A stretch of 64,000 bases of DNA from Aidingimonas lacisalsi (GTDB lineage: Bacteria > Pseudomonadota > Gammaproteobacteria > Pseudomonadales > Halomonadaceae). Below, one piece after another: positions 45,450 to 54,381 of the stretch; the stretch's first letter is position 1; every line of letters starts with the position of its first letter. The stretch is taken from positions 1 through 64,000 of the forward strand of contig NZ_VRYH01000005.1 in assembly GCF_008079445.1 (NCBI RefSeq). The letters run 5' to 3'. The notes beneath the pieces are model-generated. The model saw only the letters and a list, made by a program, of their open reading frames with translations. It was not told where the DNA came from and searched no databases. The position numbers and the translations under genes are program-made.

Positions 45450-46298
45450 TCAGGTAACGACCACCTCATATCCAGTGAATTTACGCAAGTTGATCACCCC
45501 CGTATCCAATAGCAGATACTGTCCTTTGATTCCCATCAGGGTTCCGCCAACGTCACGGCGCTTGTCGAAATTGTGCGAGACGATCTTGCCGGGAAATTGA
45601 TGGACGGGATATTCGAGTTCGGTCGGTGAACTATCGAGAAGGCGGAGGAACTCAGCACCGAAGCGTTCACGCAGGTTAGCCAGACCACTATCGAGATGAG
45701 CCAGTAGACGGTCACGTTCAGCCACCAGATCGAGCCGTTCGACCTCACCTTTCAGCATGGCCCGCCAATTGGTTCGATCCGCCACCCGCTCCTTGAACAG
45801 CATCTCGACGAAGCCTGATTGCTGACGCGTATCGACCTCGAGAATGGGCAATGCCTGTATGGCTCCCTGATCCAGCCAGCGTGTCGGTATCTGGGATTTG
45901 CGCGTAATACCGACCTTGAGTCCGGACGAATTGGCAAGATAGACCACATGTGGCTGAAAGCAGTGATGCTCCGCCCAAACGGGTTCACGGCAAGTCCCTG
46001 CGAAGAAATGGCAAGTCTCGGGCTTGACGATGCAGGTATCGCACTGTGCCAGCGTCTTGAAACAGGGATAACAGTAGCCCTGGGCGAAACTTTTCCGAGT
46101 AGCACGGCCACAATGCGTGCAGGCAATGGCACCTGTCCATTCCAGCCCCAGCCAGTGGCCCAGGCGCTCATTGAGAGGCAGGCCGGCATCGCCGACGCGC
46201 AAGGTATAATCAGCAGGCCTGCCTGACTCGCCCGGGACGACTGCCATCTTGGTTAGACACCCTTGCAAGCCGACACCGCACTCTTTCAATTCACCCAC
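45450..46298 (-). CDS. DUF2797 protein (zinc-ribbon and GIY-YIG-like segment)
   Basis: A 282-residue protein. A Cys-rich part (about residues 55-110: CTHCGR, CYPCFKTLAQCDTC, further single Cys) suggests zinc binding. It is followed by VVYLANSSGLKVGITRKSQ, reminiscent of a GIY-YIG nuclease core, and by helices. DUF2797 function is not established. Its start overlaps the last 13 bases of the DUF1315 gene, so the two are likely co-translated. Confidence 0.88.
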   Translation of the reverse strand: MGELKECGVGLQGCLTKMAVVPGESGRPADYTLRVGDAGLPLNERLGHWLGLEWTGAIACTHCGRATRKSFAQGYCYPCFKTLAQCDTCIVKPETCHFFAGTCREPVWAEHHCFQPHVVYLANSSGLKVGITRKSQIPTRWLDQGAIQALPILEVDTRQQSGFVEMLFKERVADRTNWRAMLKGEVERLDLVAERDRLLAHLDSGLANLRERFGAEFLRLLDSSPTELEYPVHQFPGKIVSHNFDKRRDVGGTLMGIKGQYLLLDTGVINLRKFTGYEVVVT

Positions 46299-46552
46299 GT
46301 AATACTGTCCTCATTCGACCCATGCGAGCCTTCACTCGAGCACTCCGAACGCTCCAGATAGCCGACACGCTGTGACTCGGGCACGTGATGCGCGATCTCA
46401 TACTTGATGACGGCTTCCAGACAAAGCTCGACCTGATCGCGCGTGAGCTCACGTCCATCGGGCCATTTCCGCACCTGCACCGCGTGCTTGAGGCTGTCAT
46501 AAATGGCCGGCGTCATGTGACGGATCATCTTGTCGAAGGTCATCTCGCTCAT
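46286..46552 (-). CDS. yeaC: YeaC family (DUF1315) protein
   Basis: An 88-residue protein matching the YeaC pattern: MTFDKMIRHMTPAIYDSLKH, then KWPDGRELTRDQVELCLEAV. Function is unknown. It overlaps the DUF2797 gene by 13 bases and lies 37 bases after the rhomboid gene, suggesting a glpG-yeaC-DUF2797 transcription unit. Confidence 0.88.
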   Translation of the reverse strand: MSEMTFDKMIRHMTPAIYDSLKHAVQVRKWPDGRELTRDQVELCLEAVIKYEIAHHVPESQRVGYLERSECSSEGSHGSNEDSITWVN

Positions 46553-46589
46553 AGCGTCATCCTGTCGATTCGCTCAGGTGCGGGCGTCA

Positions 46590-47441
46590 TCAAGAACGAC
46601 TCGCCCGCCCCGAATAATACCAGCCCAACGCGAGTCCCACGACAAGTCCTCCCAGGTGGGCTTCATTGGCCACGTTCCCGAACCCAACCACGGCGGCAAA
46701 ATCCGTCATGGTGAACACCATCCAGGCCAACATGAACACGACCAGCATCTGAGGAACGAAAAAGCCGCTATTCGGCGCCCGACGCGACATCAACCAGACA
46801 TAGGCAAGCAGAGCGAAATCAACGCCTGACATGCCGCCGAACAATACGGTTCCCGTCGCGTACTGGGCCAGGTTGCCGCTGAGCATGCTGGCCACCACCA
46901 GCAGACACATCCTGCCACTGCCTTGCAATGCCTCGACCTGGCGGCCGAAATACCACAACCACATCATGTTGAAGATCAAGTGCATCCAGCCAAAGTGCAG
47001 CAATGCGGGCGAAAACAGACGCCAGACCTGGCCGGACGCGAGCGTCGTCGCCAAATCCCCCGTGCTCAAGCTGCCATTGACCACTCCGATCGGCACGATG
47101 GCCAACATGGCTATCACCAGATCGCCCAGCAACGCCATGAGGCCGAAGACGATCAAACATAGCACCAGTACGGCGGAAGTCAGCGGTGCTACGGAAAACG
47201 GCATGGTCCACGACGATGACTGAATCCGTCGACGGGTCTGCTGCCCTTTCGGCAACAATGGCTCACCGCGTTTCCAACGTTCGAGAAGGCGTAGCAGATC
47301 CTGCTGCTGCTCCGGGTTTGCCAGCCAGAGCGTGTACCCCTCTTCATCCTCGGTAAACCGGTGACCAATTCGATGTGCCCAGAGCGCCTCACGCAACGGG
47401 CGGGTATCGGTATCCCGGGGTAGCCTGAGTACCTTGTACAT
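46590..47441 (-). CDS. glpG: Rhomboid-family intramembrane serine protease (GlpG type)
   Basis: A 283-residue membrane protein with a soluble N-terminal domain (about 70 residues) and six membrane segments. The catalytic serine is in LFGGMSGVDFAL, the catalytic histidine in NEAHLGGLVVGLALG, and the oxyanion HLIFNMMWLW segment is intact. This matches GlpG, which cleaves transmembrane proteins. First gene of the unit with yeaC and the DUF2797 gene. Confidence 0.92.
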   Translation of the reverse strand: MYKVLRLPRDTDTRPLREALWAHRIGHRFTEDEEGYTLWLANPEQQQDLLRLLERWKRGEPLLPKGQQTRRRIQSSSWTMPFSVAPLTSAVLVLCLIVFGLMALLGDLVIAMLAIVPIGVVNGSLSTGDLATTLASGQVWRLFSPALLHFGWMHLIFNMMWLWYFGRQVEALQGSGRMCLLVVASMLSGNLAQYATGTVLFGGMSGVDFALLAYVWLMSRRAPNSGFFVPQMLVVFMLAWMVFTMTDFAAVVGFGNVANEAHLGGLVVGLALGWYYSGRASRS

Positions 47442-47551
47442 GAAACATCCTTTATGCGCGGCATGGCGAACACCACCATGATACCAATCATTCAGAAAAA
47501 TGCTGGCATCTCCCTGTCTCGGTGATCACGACTTCGGCGCTCGCCCACAAG

Positions 47552-47580
47552 AAAAAATCCGGCGGAGAGGGCCGCCGGAT
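47552..47580 (-). terminator. Rho-independent terminator after the nadK-phosphatase unit
   Basis: ATCCGGCGG and CCGCCGGAT pair perfectly (9 bp) around a 6-base loop. On the minus strand TTTTTTC follows. It lies about 100 bases after the phosphatase stop. Confidence 0.88.
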
Positions 47581-47678
47581 AAGAGCAAGGGATCATTCAA
47601 GGGAACACCTATTCTGATAGCAACGACGTCAAGGAGTTCACGCAAACATAAAAAAATCATGTAATGAATTGTATCTGA

Positions 47679-48695
47679 CTAATCGAGCTCGATTTCCCAT
47701 GGTTGGGGACGGGCGCGCTCCGCTTTCGGAACGCTGACCCATTCGAAATGGTCGGCGTTGAGGCGCGTCTCACCACTCCAACGATAAGCGACCAGATGAC
47801 CATGTTTGACGGCACTGTAATCCAGGCAGGCAATATTGGGAGCAGGTAACGCCGGGATGCCGGCACACCAGTAGTGGCCGATGAACAACGGCGGTTCGGT
47901 CGGGCCATAGTAACTCAATTGTGCACGCTCTTTATCGCTGAGTTCACGCCACTCCAAGTCGCCAGGCAGGTTATCCGGCTGAAATATGACGTCACCATAC
48001 GTCAGCGGCCGATGCGCCCAGAAATGTGTGCGAAAGCTACGCCGAATGATGCCGTCACTGGACCGGACCTCTACATCCGGCGGTAACCGCAGCTGACTAC
48101 CGCGCGTCAGTCGGTCGATGATAGCGAAGGCATCGCTATGGGGATTCACCGAACGTTCTAGGAAATCGTCATCAATGCGGCCATCCGGATAGTCGCGGCG
48201 CAACCTCTCGATCAATGCTTGATCCCAGCACGCATGGACGACCCGAAAATCGTCGAACTCGAGAAACAGCGGCAAGCGCATGAACCAATCAAGCACTTCC
48301 AGCCACTCTCCGGGGTGCTGTCTATACTGTTCCAGCGTCTCTTTGATGACACGATTGTGGCGAGGCGTGTGGGCGCGTAGCCATCGATGCGAACCGCCCT
48401 GTTCCCGTCGACTGTATGTCAGGGCATTGAACTCATGATTCCCCATGACGATGAAGGCTTCGCCCGCCTCGACCATTCGCTTGGCAATCGTCACGGCCAG
48501 ACGCACTCTAGGGCCCCGGTCGATGAGATCTCCCAGAAAGATGACCTGTCGCCGTGGATGGCAATAGACGCCATCGCGCTGACGATAGCCCAACCGCTCC
48601 AGCAGAGACACTAGCGTGGCACCACAGCCATGGACATCACCGATCAGGTCATAACCGTCCACATCGGTCGCATTCGCAACGTCTCGCTCGCTCAC
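47679..48695 (-). CDS. PPP-family metallophosphatase (ApaH/PrpE-like)
   Basis: A 338-residue serine/threonine-phosphatase-like metallophosphoesterase. Motifs in order are LIGDVHGC (GDxHG), IFLGDLIDRGP (GDxxDRG), VMGNHEFNA (GNHE), VVHACWD and FIGHYW, the complete two-metal site. Bacterial relatives cleave diadenosine tetraphosphate or phosphoproteins. GTG 48695 has GGGAG six bases upstream and starts one base after the nadK stop; the open frame extends to 48725. Close coupling to nadK makes a nucleotide substrate attractive but unproven. Confidence 0.88.
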   Translation of the reverse strand: MSERDVANATDVDGYDLIGDVHGCGATLVSLLERLGYRQRDGVYCHPRRQVIFLGDLIDRGPRVRLAVTIAKRMVEAGEAFIVMGNHEFNALTYSRREQGGSHRWLRAHTPRHNRVIKETLEQYRQHPGEWLEVLDWFMRLPLFLEFDDFRVVHACWDQALIERLRRDYPDGRIDDDFLERSVNPHSDAFAIIDRLTRGSQLRLPPDVEVRSSDGIIRRSFRTHFWAHRPLTYGDVIFQPDNLPGDLEWRELSDKERAQLSYYGPTEPPLFIGHYWCAGIPALPAPNIACLDYSAVKHGHLVAYRWSGETRLNADHFEWVSVPKAERARPQPWEIELD

Positions 48696-48696
48696 G

Positions 48697-49578
48697 TCAA
48701 TCTCCCAGCTGGCTGCTCCAGCCAAGTTTACTGCGGCAGACCTCGTAATAATTGTGACCGAAAGGATGCAACAGTTTCAGGCGTTGCGGTTTACGCCGGA
48801 CATAGAGGATGTCATCGGGTTTGGATACCACTCGAGTTTGTCCGTCACAACTGACATGCGGGTAGGTCTCATTGGTTTCGCCAATGTGAATACGGATCTC
48901 GGATGCCGCATCGACGACGATCGGCCGGCTCGACAAGGTATGCGGGAACATCGGAACCAGGGTGATGGCATCCAGCTTTGGCTGCACGATGGGTCCCCCA
49001 CCCGATAAGGCATAAGCCGTTGAACCGGTCGGCGTTGCCACGATCAATCCATCGCTACGTTGGCTATAGACGAACTGATTGTCGATGAACAGTTCGAACT
49101 CGATCATGCGCACGGCTTTACCTGGATGCATGACGACATCATTCAAGGCATCGGCCGCACCGACCAGTTTACCATGCCGATACACTTCGGCATCCAGCAG
49201 GAAGCGCTCCTCGAGCTCATACTGCCCATCAAGCACCTCTCCCACCTTCTCTTCGATCTCATCCGGCGAGATGTCCGTCAGGAACCCCAGGCGGCCACGA
49301 TTGACCCCCAGCACGGGGGTACCGCTACGACATAAGGCGCGGGCTGCACCCAACAAGCTGCCATCGCCGCCGACCACGATCACCAGATCACAGATATCAC
49401 CCAGCATGCGTCGGCTGGCTTCCTGTTGACCATGATCCAGCAGCACGGTCGCCGTACGATCCTCAAGAATGATGTGATAGCCATGCACATCGAGAAATCG
49501 AATCAAACGCCGCAACGTATCGACGACTCTGGCACTGCCCATGCGGCCGATCAGACCGATAGTCTTGAAAGTTGTCAT
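48697..49578 (-). CDS. nadK: NAD kinase
   Basis: A 293-residue cytosolic enzyme phosphorylating NAD to NADP. The GGDGS motif (LVIVVGGDGSLLGAARAL), GVNRGRLGFLTDI, ALNDVV, and TPTGSTAYALSGGGPIV are all present and in family order. ATG 49578 (MTTFKTIGLIG) has GGGAG five bases upstream; the frame is open to 49635. It is the first gene of a unit with the PPP phosphatase. Confidence 0.96.
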   Translation of the reverse strand: MTTFKTIGLIGRMGSARVVDTLRRLIRFLDVHGYHIILEDRTATVLLDHGQQEASRRMLGDICDLVIVVGGDGSLLGAARALCRSGTPVLGVNRGRLGFLTDISPDEIEEKVGEVLDGQYELEERFLLDAEVYRHGKLVGAADALNDVVMHPGKAVRMIEFELFIDNQFVYSQRSDGLIVATPTGSTAYALSGGGPIVQPKLDAITLVPMFPHTLSSRPIVVDAASEIRIHIGETNETYPHVSCDGQTRVVSKPDDILYVRRKPQRLKLLHPFGHNYYEVCRSKLGWSSQLGD

Positions 49579-49650
49579 GCGCACTCCCGCCTGGATCGAG
49601 CTCGCCATTATGCGGACTCGGAGCGGGAGCGGCAAACCTTGCCTTGCCCT

Positions 49651-50565
49651 TCACTCCGCCGTCGTCGCGGATAGAGAATGCCGCCTCACCCACCATTCAT
49701 TGAGCAGTAGCGACATGACGATGACGACGCCACCTAACATCAAGCGCAGCAGATCGGCATCACGATTCCAGATCAACAGGTTGACCGTCAGTCCTGCGGG
49801 GATCAACGCATTATTCATGATGGCCAACGCCCCGGCATTCACTCTCGTGGCGCCCAGGTTCCAGAGAAAATACCCCACGCCGGAGGCGACGAGGCCCAGC
49901 CATGCCAGCACTCCCCATTGAATCGCCACGGTCGGTAATTGGTTGGTATTGCCGAATAGCGCAAACGCCAGTGCAGCGAATGCCAGAGCCCCCAGATAGA
50001 ACCAGCCAAAGACACTATACACGGGCAGCGATTCAGGTAACTTCGGCAGCAGATATCGATAGGCGACCTGCCCCAGGGCGAAACAGACATTGGCCCCTTG
50101 AACGACCAAGAACCCCGACCAGAAACCGCTATCCACCCCTTGGTAACGGATGATCGCTGCTCCCAATACAGCCAAGACCGCAGTCACCAGATAGAATGGC
50201 GTGAAACGACCTGCCATGGCATCGTCTATCAAGGTCACATACAGCGGCGTAAAGATCGTGAACAGCAGCACCTCCGGTACCGTCAACAGCAGAAAGGATT
50301 GGTAGAAGAAAATGTACATGATCCCTAGCTGTACAGCGCCAATAGCCATCAGTGCCAACTTGTACCGATGCCCCAGCGCACGAGGTCTCAAGAACGGCAG
50401 GAACAGCAAGGTCGCCAACGTTATGCGTGTCAGTACGGCAAAATAACTGTCCACCTGCCCGGATAGATAGACACCGATCAGAGAGAACGAAAAGGCCCAC
50501 AGTCCGGTGACGCCGATTAGATACCCCATCAGTAAACCCCATAAGGATGAAAAGTTGACGGCCAT
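49651..50565 (-). CDS. EamA/DMT-family transporter
   Basis: A 304-residue protein with ten hydrophobic segments in two EamA repeats, typical of drug/metabolite exporters. FFYQSFLLLTVPEVLLFTIF ends the first repeat region, and RVNAGALAIMNNALIPAGLT lies in the second. The substrate is unknown; carboxylate/amino-acid/amine exporters of this kind are common. ATG 50565 (MAVNFSSLWG) has AGG seven bases upstream. Divergent from the next gene. Confidence 0.88.
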   Translation of the reverse strand: MAVNFSSLWGLLMGYLIGVTGLWAFSFSLIGVYLSGQVDSYFAVLTRITLATLLFLPFLRPRALGHRYKLALMAIGAVQLGIMYIFFYQSFLLLTVPEVLLFTIFTPLYVTLIDDAMAGRFTPFYLVTAVLAVLGAAIIRYQGVDSGFWSGFLVVQGANVCFALGQVAYRYLLPKLPESLPVYSVFGWFYLGALAFAALAFALFGNTNQLPTVAIQWGVLAWLGLVASGVGYFLWNLGATRVNAGALAIMNNALIPAGLTVNLLIWNRDADLLRLMLGGVVIVMSLLLNEWWVRRHSLSATTAE

Positions 50566-50602
50566 TATACGCCTAACCTCTCGCCTAGCTACAATACAGC
50601 GG

Positions 50603-51010
50603 CTGTCATTGACTGTCAGATCAGGCACACAGTCGCAAAGCCACTGGTCCGGGCAGGGCCAGGGGACGATTCGGGTCGTACCGGACGAGAGGGGCGTGAG
50701 ATTTTTCGAGAGCGGGAAGTTCCAGCCACAGGGCACCGAGAGCGAGGTTGCCTTCAGCAATGTCTATCGATGGATAACCGCCACCGACCGTATCCGGTTG
50801 TTGCATGAACGACACGGGCGTGACCAGCCAGTGTGGTTGTTCGACCTGGTTCCTGATAGCGCCTCGCATGCCCTGACGGCTGCCCACCCCCACATATGCG
50901 GTAGCGATCACTACACGGCGCGACTCGAGCTCAATGAGGAGGGATTCGATCTCCTCTGGACGATCCAGGGACCTCGCAAGGATGAGTTCCTCCACTATAG
51001 CTACCGTTGA
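50603..51010 (+). CDS. DUF6314-like small protein
   Basis: A protein of about 135 residues with a beta-rich look: GQGTIRVVPDERGVRFFESG, FSNVYRWITATDRIRLLHER, LFDLVPD and HYTARLELNEEGFDLLWTIQGP. It resembles DUF6314 proteins, of unknown function. The frame is open from 50507 but the first part overlaps the divergent exporter start. CTG 50603 or TTG 50609 could serve as start; neither has a ribosome site, so the N-terminus is uncertain. Confidence 0.65.
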   Translation: MSLTVRSGTQSQSHWSGQGQGTIRVVPDERGVRFFESGKFQPQGTESEVAFSNVYRWITATDRIRLLHERHGRDQPVWLFDLVPDSASHALTAAHPHICGSDHYTARLELNEEGFDLLWTIQGPRKDEFLHYSYR

Positions 51011-51187
51011 CGACCGATATTGCCTGCATCCTATTCGGCCGAAATGTTCTTTTCCGAAACTATCGCATCAATAGTGAAAAATCACTGAGCACAACCACCT
51101 TTTCAACACCCTTCCATACGGCGCCATAGAGCTGTCTTCAGCTATCCGATGGCAGGCATGACACATTTCAGTATTGATGTTCCCTTC

Positions 51188-51214
51188 ATGTTCGTATATT
51201 TTCGTTTTCAAACA
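51188..51214 (+). promoter_or_regulatory. Candidate GlpR operator upstream of glpD
   Basis: ATGTTCG at 51188 and AAACAT at 51209 form the ends of an imperfect inverted repeat, and TTCG occurs twice between them at 10-base spacing. This resembles DeoR-type GlpR sites. It lies 20-45 bases before the glpD ATG. Confidence 0.45.
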
Positions 51215-51232
51215 TTCACAGTGTAGAACGAT

Positions 51233-52747
51233 ATGAGAGACATCCCTGTATCCCGCTGTTACGACCTGTTCGTGATAGGGGGCGGAATCAATGGCGCAGG
51301 TGTCGCGAATGATGCCGCTGGCCGAGGACTGACGGTCGGCCTCTGTGAGCAGGGAGACCTGGCCAGCGCTACCTCTTCAGCCAGCAGTAAATTGATCCAT
51401 GGCGGTCTACGCTACCTGGAACATTACGAATTTCGCCTGGTACGTGAAGCACTCAAAGAGCGGGAGGTACTGCTGAAGAAAGCACCGCACATCGTCTGGC
51501 CGCTACGTTTCATTCTTCCCCATCAGCCCCATTTGCGCCCAGCCTGGATGATTCGTGCAGGACTCTTTCTCTACGATCACCTTGGCAAACGTGACAGCCT
51601 CGCCGGCTCACGCAGCCTCCGCTTTGACCGCAACAGTCCCTTGCAACCGGAGATCACCAAGGGGTTCGAGTATTCCGACTGTTGGGTAGACGATTCCAGA
51701 CTGGTGGTACTGAACGCCATGCAGGCCCGCCATCATGGTGCCGACATCATGATCCGAACACGCTGTATCGGTGTCCGCGAGTCGCAGGGTCAATGGATAC
51801 TGACGCTAGCCGATACGCTGACCGGCGAGACGCATACCTGCCAGGCCAACGTACTGGTGAACGCAGCCGGCCCATGGGTAGAGTCATTCATTCGCCACGG
51901 TGCCCGACGGCAACCTCGTTACGGGATTCGGATGATCCAAGGGAGTCACTTGATCGTACCGCGGCTGAACCGGGACGATCGTGCTTACATCCTTCAGAAC
52001 CGCGATGGGCGCATCGTCTTCGTACTTCCCTACCAGCAGGATTACAGTCTGATCGGTACCACGGACAAACGTTATGAAGGTGACCCGGCGCAAGTGACCA
52101 TGGCTGACGAGGAAATCGATTACCTCCTCGACGTCGCCAACCATCATTTCAGCGAAACGATCGGTCGCAAGGATATCATCAGCCATTTTTCAGGCGTACG
52201 CCCCTTGTGCGATGACGAATCGGCAGACCCGTCAGCGATGACACGCGACTACACACTGGACCTGGATGAAAGTGGAGCGCCCATGCTGTCGGTCTATGGT
52301 GGCAAAATCACCACCTACCGCAAATTGGCGGAAGCCGCCTTGCAATCGCTTGCCAGCCACTTCCCGCACATGGGAGCGCGATGGACTGCCGACACTTGCC
52401 TGCCCGGCGGCGATATCGAATCGCAACAGCACTTCGAACGCCAGTTGTTACGAGACTACCCGTTTCTGGGCGAGAGCCGTGCGCGTCGCTTCGCCTCCAG
52501 CTACGGCACCTTGTGCCTCGACTTTCTGGACGGCTGTCAGTCAATACAGGACATGGGGGAATCGTTTGGCGCTGGACTCACTCAGCGAGAGGTGGACTAC
52601 CTGGTCACCAACGAATGGGCCAATGAAGTGGACGACATTCTCTGGCGGCGTACCAAGCTGGGACTGCGCCTAGACGACGAGGCCCATCGGCGTCTACGGG
52701 ACTACCTCACCAGCCACCGACAGCATCATCAACGCCATACAGCATGA
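51233..52747 (+). CDS. glpD: Aerobic glycerol-3-phosphate dehydrogenase
   Basis: A 504-residue FAD-dependent membrane-associated enzyme oxidising sn-glycerol 3-phosphate to dihydroxyacetone phosphate and passing electrons to quinone. The FAD-binding VIGGGINGAGVANDAAGRG is at the N-terminus, with SSASSKLIHGGLRYLEHYEF, a central LVNAAGPWV and the C-terminal MLSVYGGKITTYRKLAE. The length matches E. coli GlpD (501). No strong ribosome site. No glpK, glpF or glpR gene is adjacent in this window. Confidence 0.95.
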   Translation: MRDIPVSRCYDLFVIGGGINGAGVANDAAGRGLTVGLCEQGDLASATSSASSKLIHGGLRYLEHYEFRLVREALKEREVLLKKAPHIVWPLRFILPHQPHLRPAWMIRAGLFLYDHLGKRDSLAGSRSLRFDRNSPLQPEITKGFEYSDCWVDDSRLVVLNAMQARHHGADIMIRTRCIGVRESQGQWILTLADTLTGETHTCQANVLVNAAGPWVESFIRHGARRQPRYGIRMIQGSHLIVPRLNRDDRAYILQNRDGRIVFVLPYQQDYSLIGTTDKRYEGDPAQVTMADEEIDYLLDVANHHFSETIGRKDIISHFSGVRPLCDDESADPSAMTRDYTLDLDESGAPMLSVYGGKITTYRKLAEAALQSLASHFPHMGARWTADTCLPGGDIESQQHFERQLLRDYPFLGESRARRFASSYGTLCLDFLDGCQSIQDMGESFGAGLTQREVDYLVTNEWANEVDDILWRRTKLGLRLDDEAHRRLRDYLTSHRQHHQRHTA

Positions 52748-52793
52748 TTTCCCTCATGCCATTGCCCTATCCGTCAGGCAGAGATACGACCGA

Positions 52794-52952
52794 TCATCGA
52801 CGGGCAATGATCCAGACAGCATGAACTATGCCCGGCACATAGCCCAATATCGTCAACAGAATGTTCACCCAGAAATGCACGCCCAGGCCGACTTGCAGGA
52901 AAACGCCGACTGGCGGCAGGATGATCGCTAAAATGATACGAATCGGATCCAT
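52794..52952 (-). CDS. Pmp3/YqaE family proteolipid membrane peptide
   Basis: A 52-residue peptide with two hydrophobic helices: MDPIRIILAIILPPVGVFLQ followed by ILLTILGYVPGIVHAVWII. This is the Pmp3/YqaE/RCI2 pattern, linked to membrane potential and salt or cold tolerance, which suits a halophile. GGAGG lies 7 bases before ATG 52952; the frame runs further upstream without a ribosome site. It follows the acidic 109-residue gene on the same strand. Confidence 0.92.
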   Translation of the reverse strand: MDPIRIILAIILPPVGVFLQVGLGVHFWVNILLTILGYVPGIVHAVWIIARR

Positions 52953-53044
52953 CTTTCTGCCTCCTCCCTGATCATGTTGCTTGCCATCGTCTTTCGGCTG
53001 GGATGCCCATACGTGACGCTCGGCCTGAGCATCACTTGACGATG

Positions 53045-53374
53045 TCACCCTCCCCCCTGCCGCGATGACTCCTCCTTTTTTGCCATCGTCTCCCGCGACG
53101 GTACGCTATGGATCTCGGGATCAAACACCCCAACACTTTCACAATAGTGTAAATGCGCATCAGGATCGATCTTCTGCTCGATCCGTTCGGCACCTTGAGT
53201 AAGGGTATCGTGGTAGCGCTCCCAATCCTCCCAGTCATGGGGCGTACCGCTATTGGGACGATGTTGTCCCGCCTCACGGGCTCTGGACCAAGCCAACTCC
53301 TCCAAGGTATTCGGCTTGTCGCCCTCTTCATCGAGGTCGATGCCTTTTCTGGCGAGATATTCGCGCGCATCCAT
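53045..53374 (-). CDS. Acidic hypothetical protein
   Basis: A 109-residue hydrophilic protein rich in Glu and Asp, with no signal peptide or membrane segment. Residues such as PHDWEDWERYHDTLTQGAER suggest a helical soluble protein. CGGAG lies about 10 bases before ATG 53374. No family recognised. Its stop lies 92 bases before the Pmp3 start, so they may form one unit. Overlapping plus-strand frames are longer but have less natural composition. Confidence 0.55.
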   Translation of the reverse strand: MDAREYLARKGIDLDEEGDKPNTLEELAWSRAREAGQHRPNSGTPHDWEDWERYHDTLTQGAERIEQKIDPDAHLHYCESVGVFDPEIHSVPSRETMAKKEESSRQGGG

Positions 53375-53890
53375 AATGGACGACTCCGAGACAATAGGCG
53401 ATCACACGACCATCACGTGTGTTATCGGCAAATTTGTGGTGCGTTCAAACGTCCTTTTCTACAAAGTGATAGCACACCAACTCCGTTTCAAGGGGCTCCG
53501 GAGATGGGCCTGTTCATTATTGGAACCCATGCCGCGCAACTGGTTCCTTCATCGCTGGCCTTCATCGAATCGTCAATGTCGTATCACGGGCGACTCTGCA
53601 CCACGAGCCGGTTCTCGTCGGACATCGTTGGCTCGCGTATCAGGCAGCCCACGGATAACCTGCACCAGACTCAGCTATGCTGAATGCGTGAAGCGTTATG
53701 GAGACTGCGACTGCCCGGCATTTGGCGATGCTTCGTTCACAGGACTGGCTGCTCCCACCTCATTCGCGTCAACCGTGGTCTGACACACGCTGAACGAGGG
53801 AGCGAGGCCGGTCCTGGATAACGGTAGAGGGCAGCCAGCGTCATGATAGCGTATGTTCGGGTTAAGACCCTGGGTACAAGGAGACTGACC
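53375..53890. other. Intergenic region without a convincing gene
   Basis: About 515 bases between the divergent acidic protein and CBS genes. Two overlapping plus-strand open frames reach into it (from 53153 and 53253) but lack ribosome sites and any recognisable pattern. The right end should hold the CBS gene promoter. Confidence 0.5.
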
Positions 53891-54301
53891 ATGCCCAACA
53901 CGGCACCCACCATCGTTCGCGACATCATGTCCCGTGACTGCTATCGCGTCAGTGCCAACACCGCGGTGACGACACTGGTCTCCGGACTGGCATTGCATAG
54001 GCTACCGGGCGCCCCGGTCGTCGACGCACGCGACTTCCTGATCGGTTTCATCTCTGAACAGGATGTATTGGGGAAGGTACTGGAGAGCGCCTATCTCAAC
54101 GATGAACCGCCGCTGGTGCGCGAACTCATGCGTCATGAGGTGTTAGCTGTTACGCCTAGCAAAAGCATTACGGACCTCGCCCAGGAAATGCTCGGCACCA
54201 AACCGAAAGTCTATCCGGTCGTTGAGCAACAGCGTCTGGTAGGCATCGTGACACGACGAGATGTTCTCAACGCCATCCTGCGCATGCGCACGGGGCGATA
54301 G
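53891..54301 (+). CDS. CBS-pair domain protein
   Basis: A 136-residue protein with two CBS motifs. The first is TIVRDIMSRDCYRVSANTAV, ending in LIGFISEQDVLGKVL; the second is LMRHEVLAVTPSKSITDLAQ, ending in LVGIVTRRDVLNAIL. It probably binds an adenine nucleotide and acts as a stand-alone regulator; the partner is unknown. AAGGAGA is seven bases before ATG 53891; the frame is open from 53843. A second, unrelated CBS protein is encoded at 34210. Confidence 0.88.
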   Translation: MPNTAPTIVRDIMSRDCYRVSANTAVTTLVSGLALHRLPGAPVVDARDFLIGFISEQDVLGKVLESAYLNDEPPLVRELMRHEVLAVTPSKSITDLAQEMLGTKPKVYPVVEQQRLVGIVTRRDVLNAILRMRTGR

Positions 54302-54355
54302 CGCACGACACGACCCAAGAGACACCACCGGGTAGGCTGGCACACCCAAATAAAA

Positions 54356-54381
54356 GCCGCCACATGTTGTCATGTGGCGGC
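54356..54381. terminator. Strong hairpin downstream of the CBS gene
   Basis: GCCGCCACATG and CATGTGGCGGC pair perfectly (11 bp) around TTGT. The plus strand has no U-run after it (GAAAGG); the minus strand has TTTTATTT. It may end the CBS transcript by structure alone or stop minus-strand transcription. Confidence 0.55.

Noticed and set aside
53153-53783. Two overlapping plus-strand frames of 176 codons
   Set aside because: No ribosome sites, odd composition (Ser/Arg/Thr-rich), and overlap with the better-supported minus-strand acidic gene.
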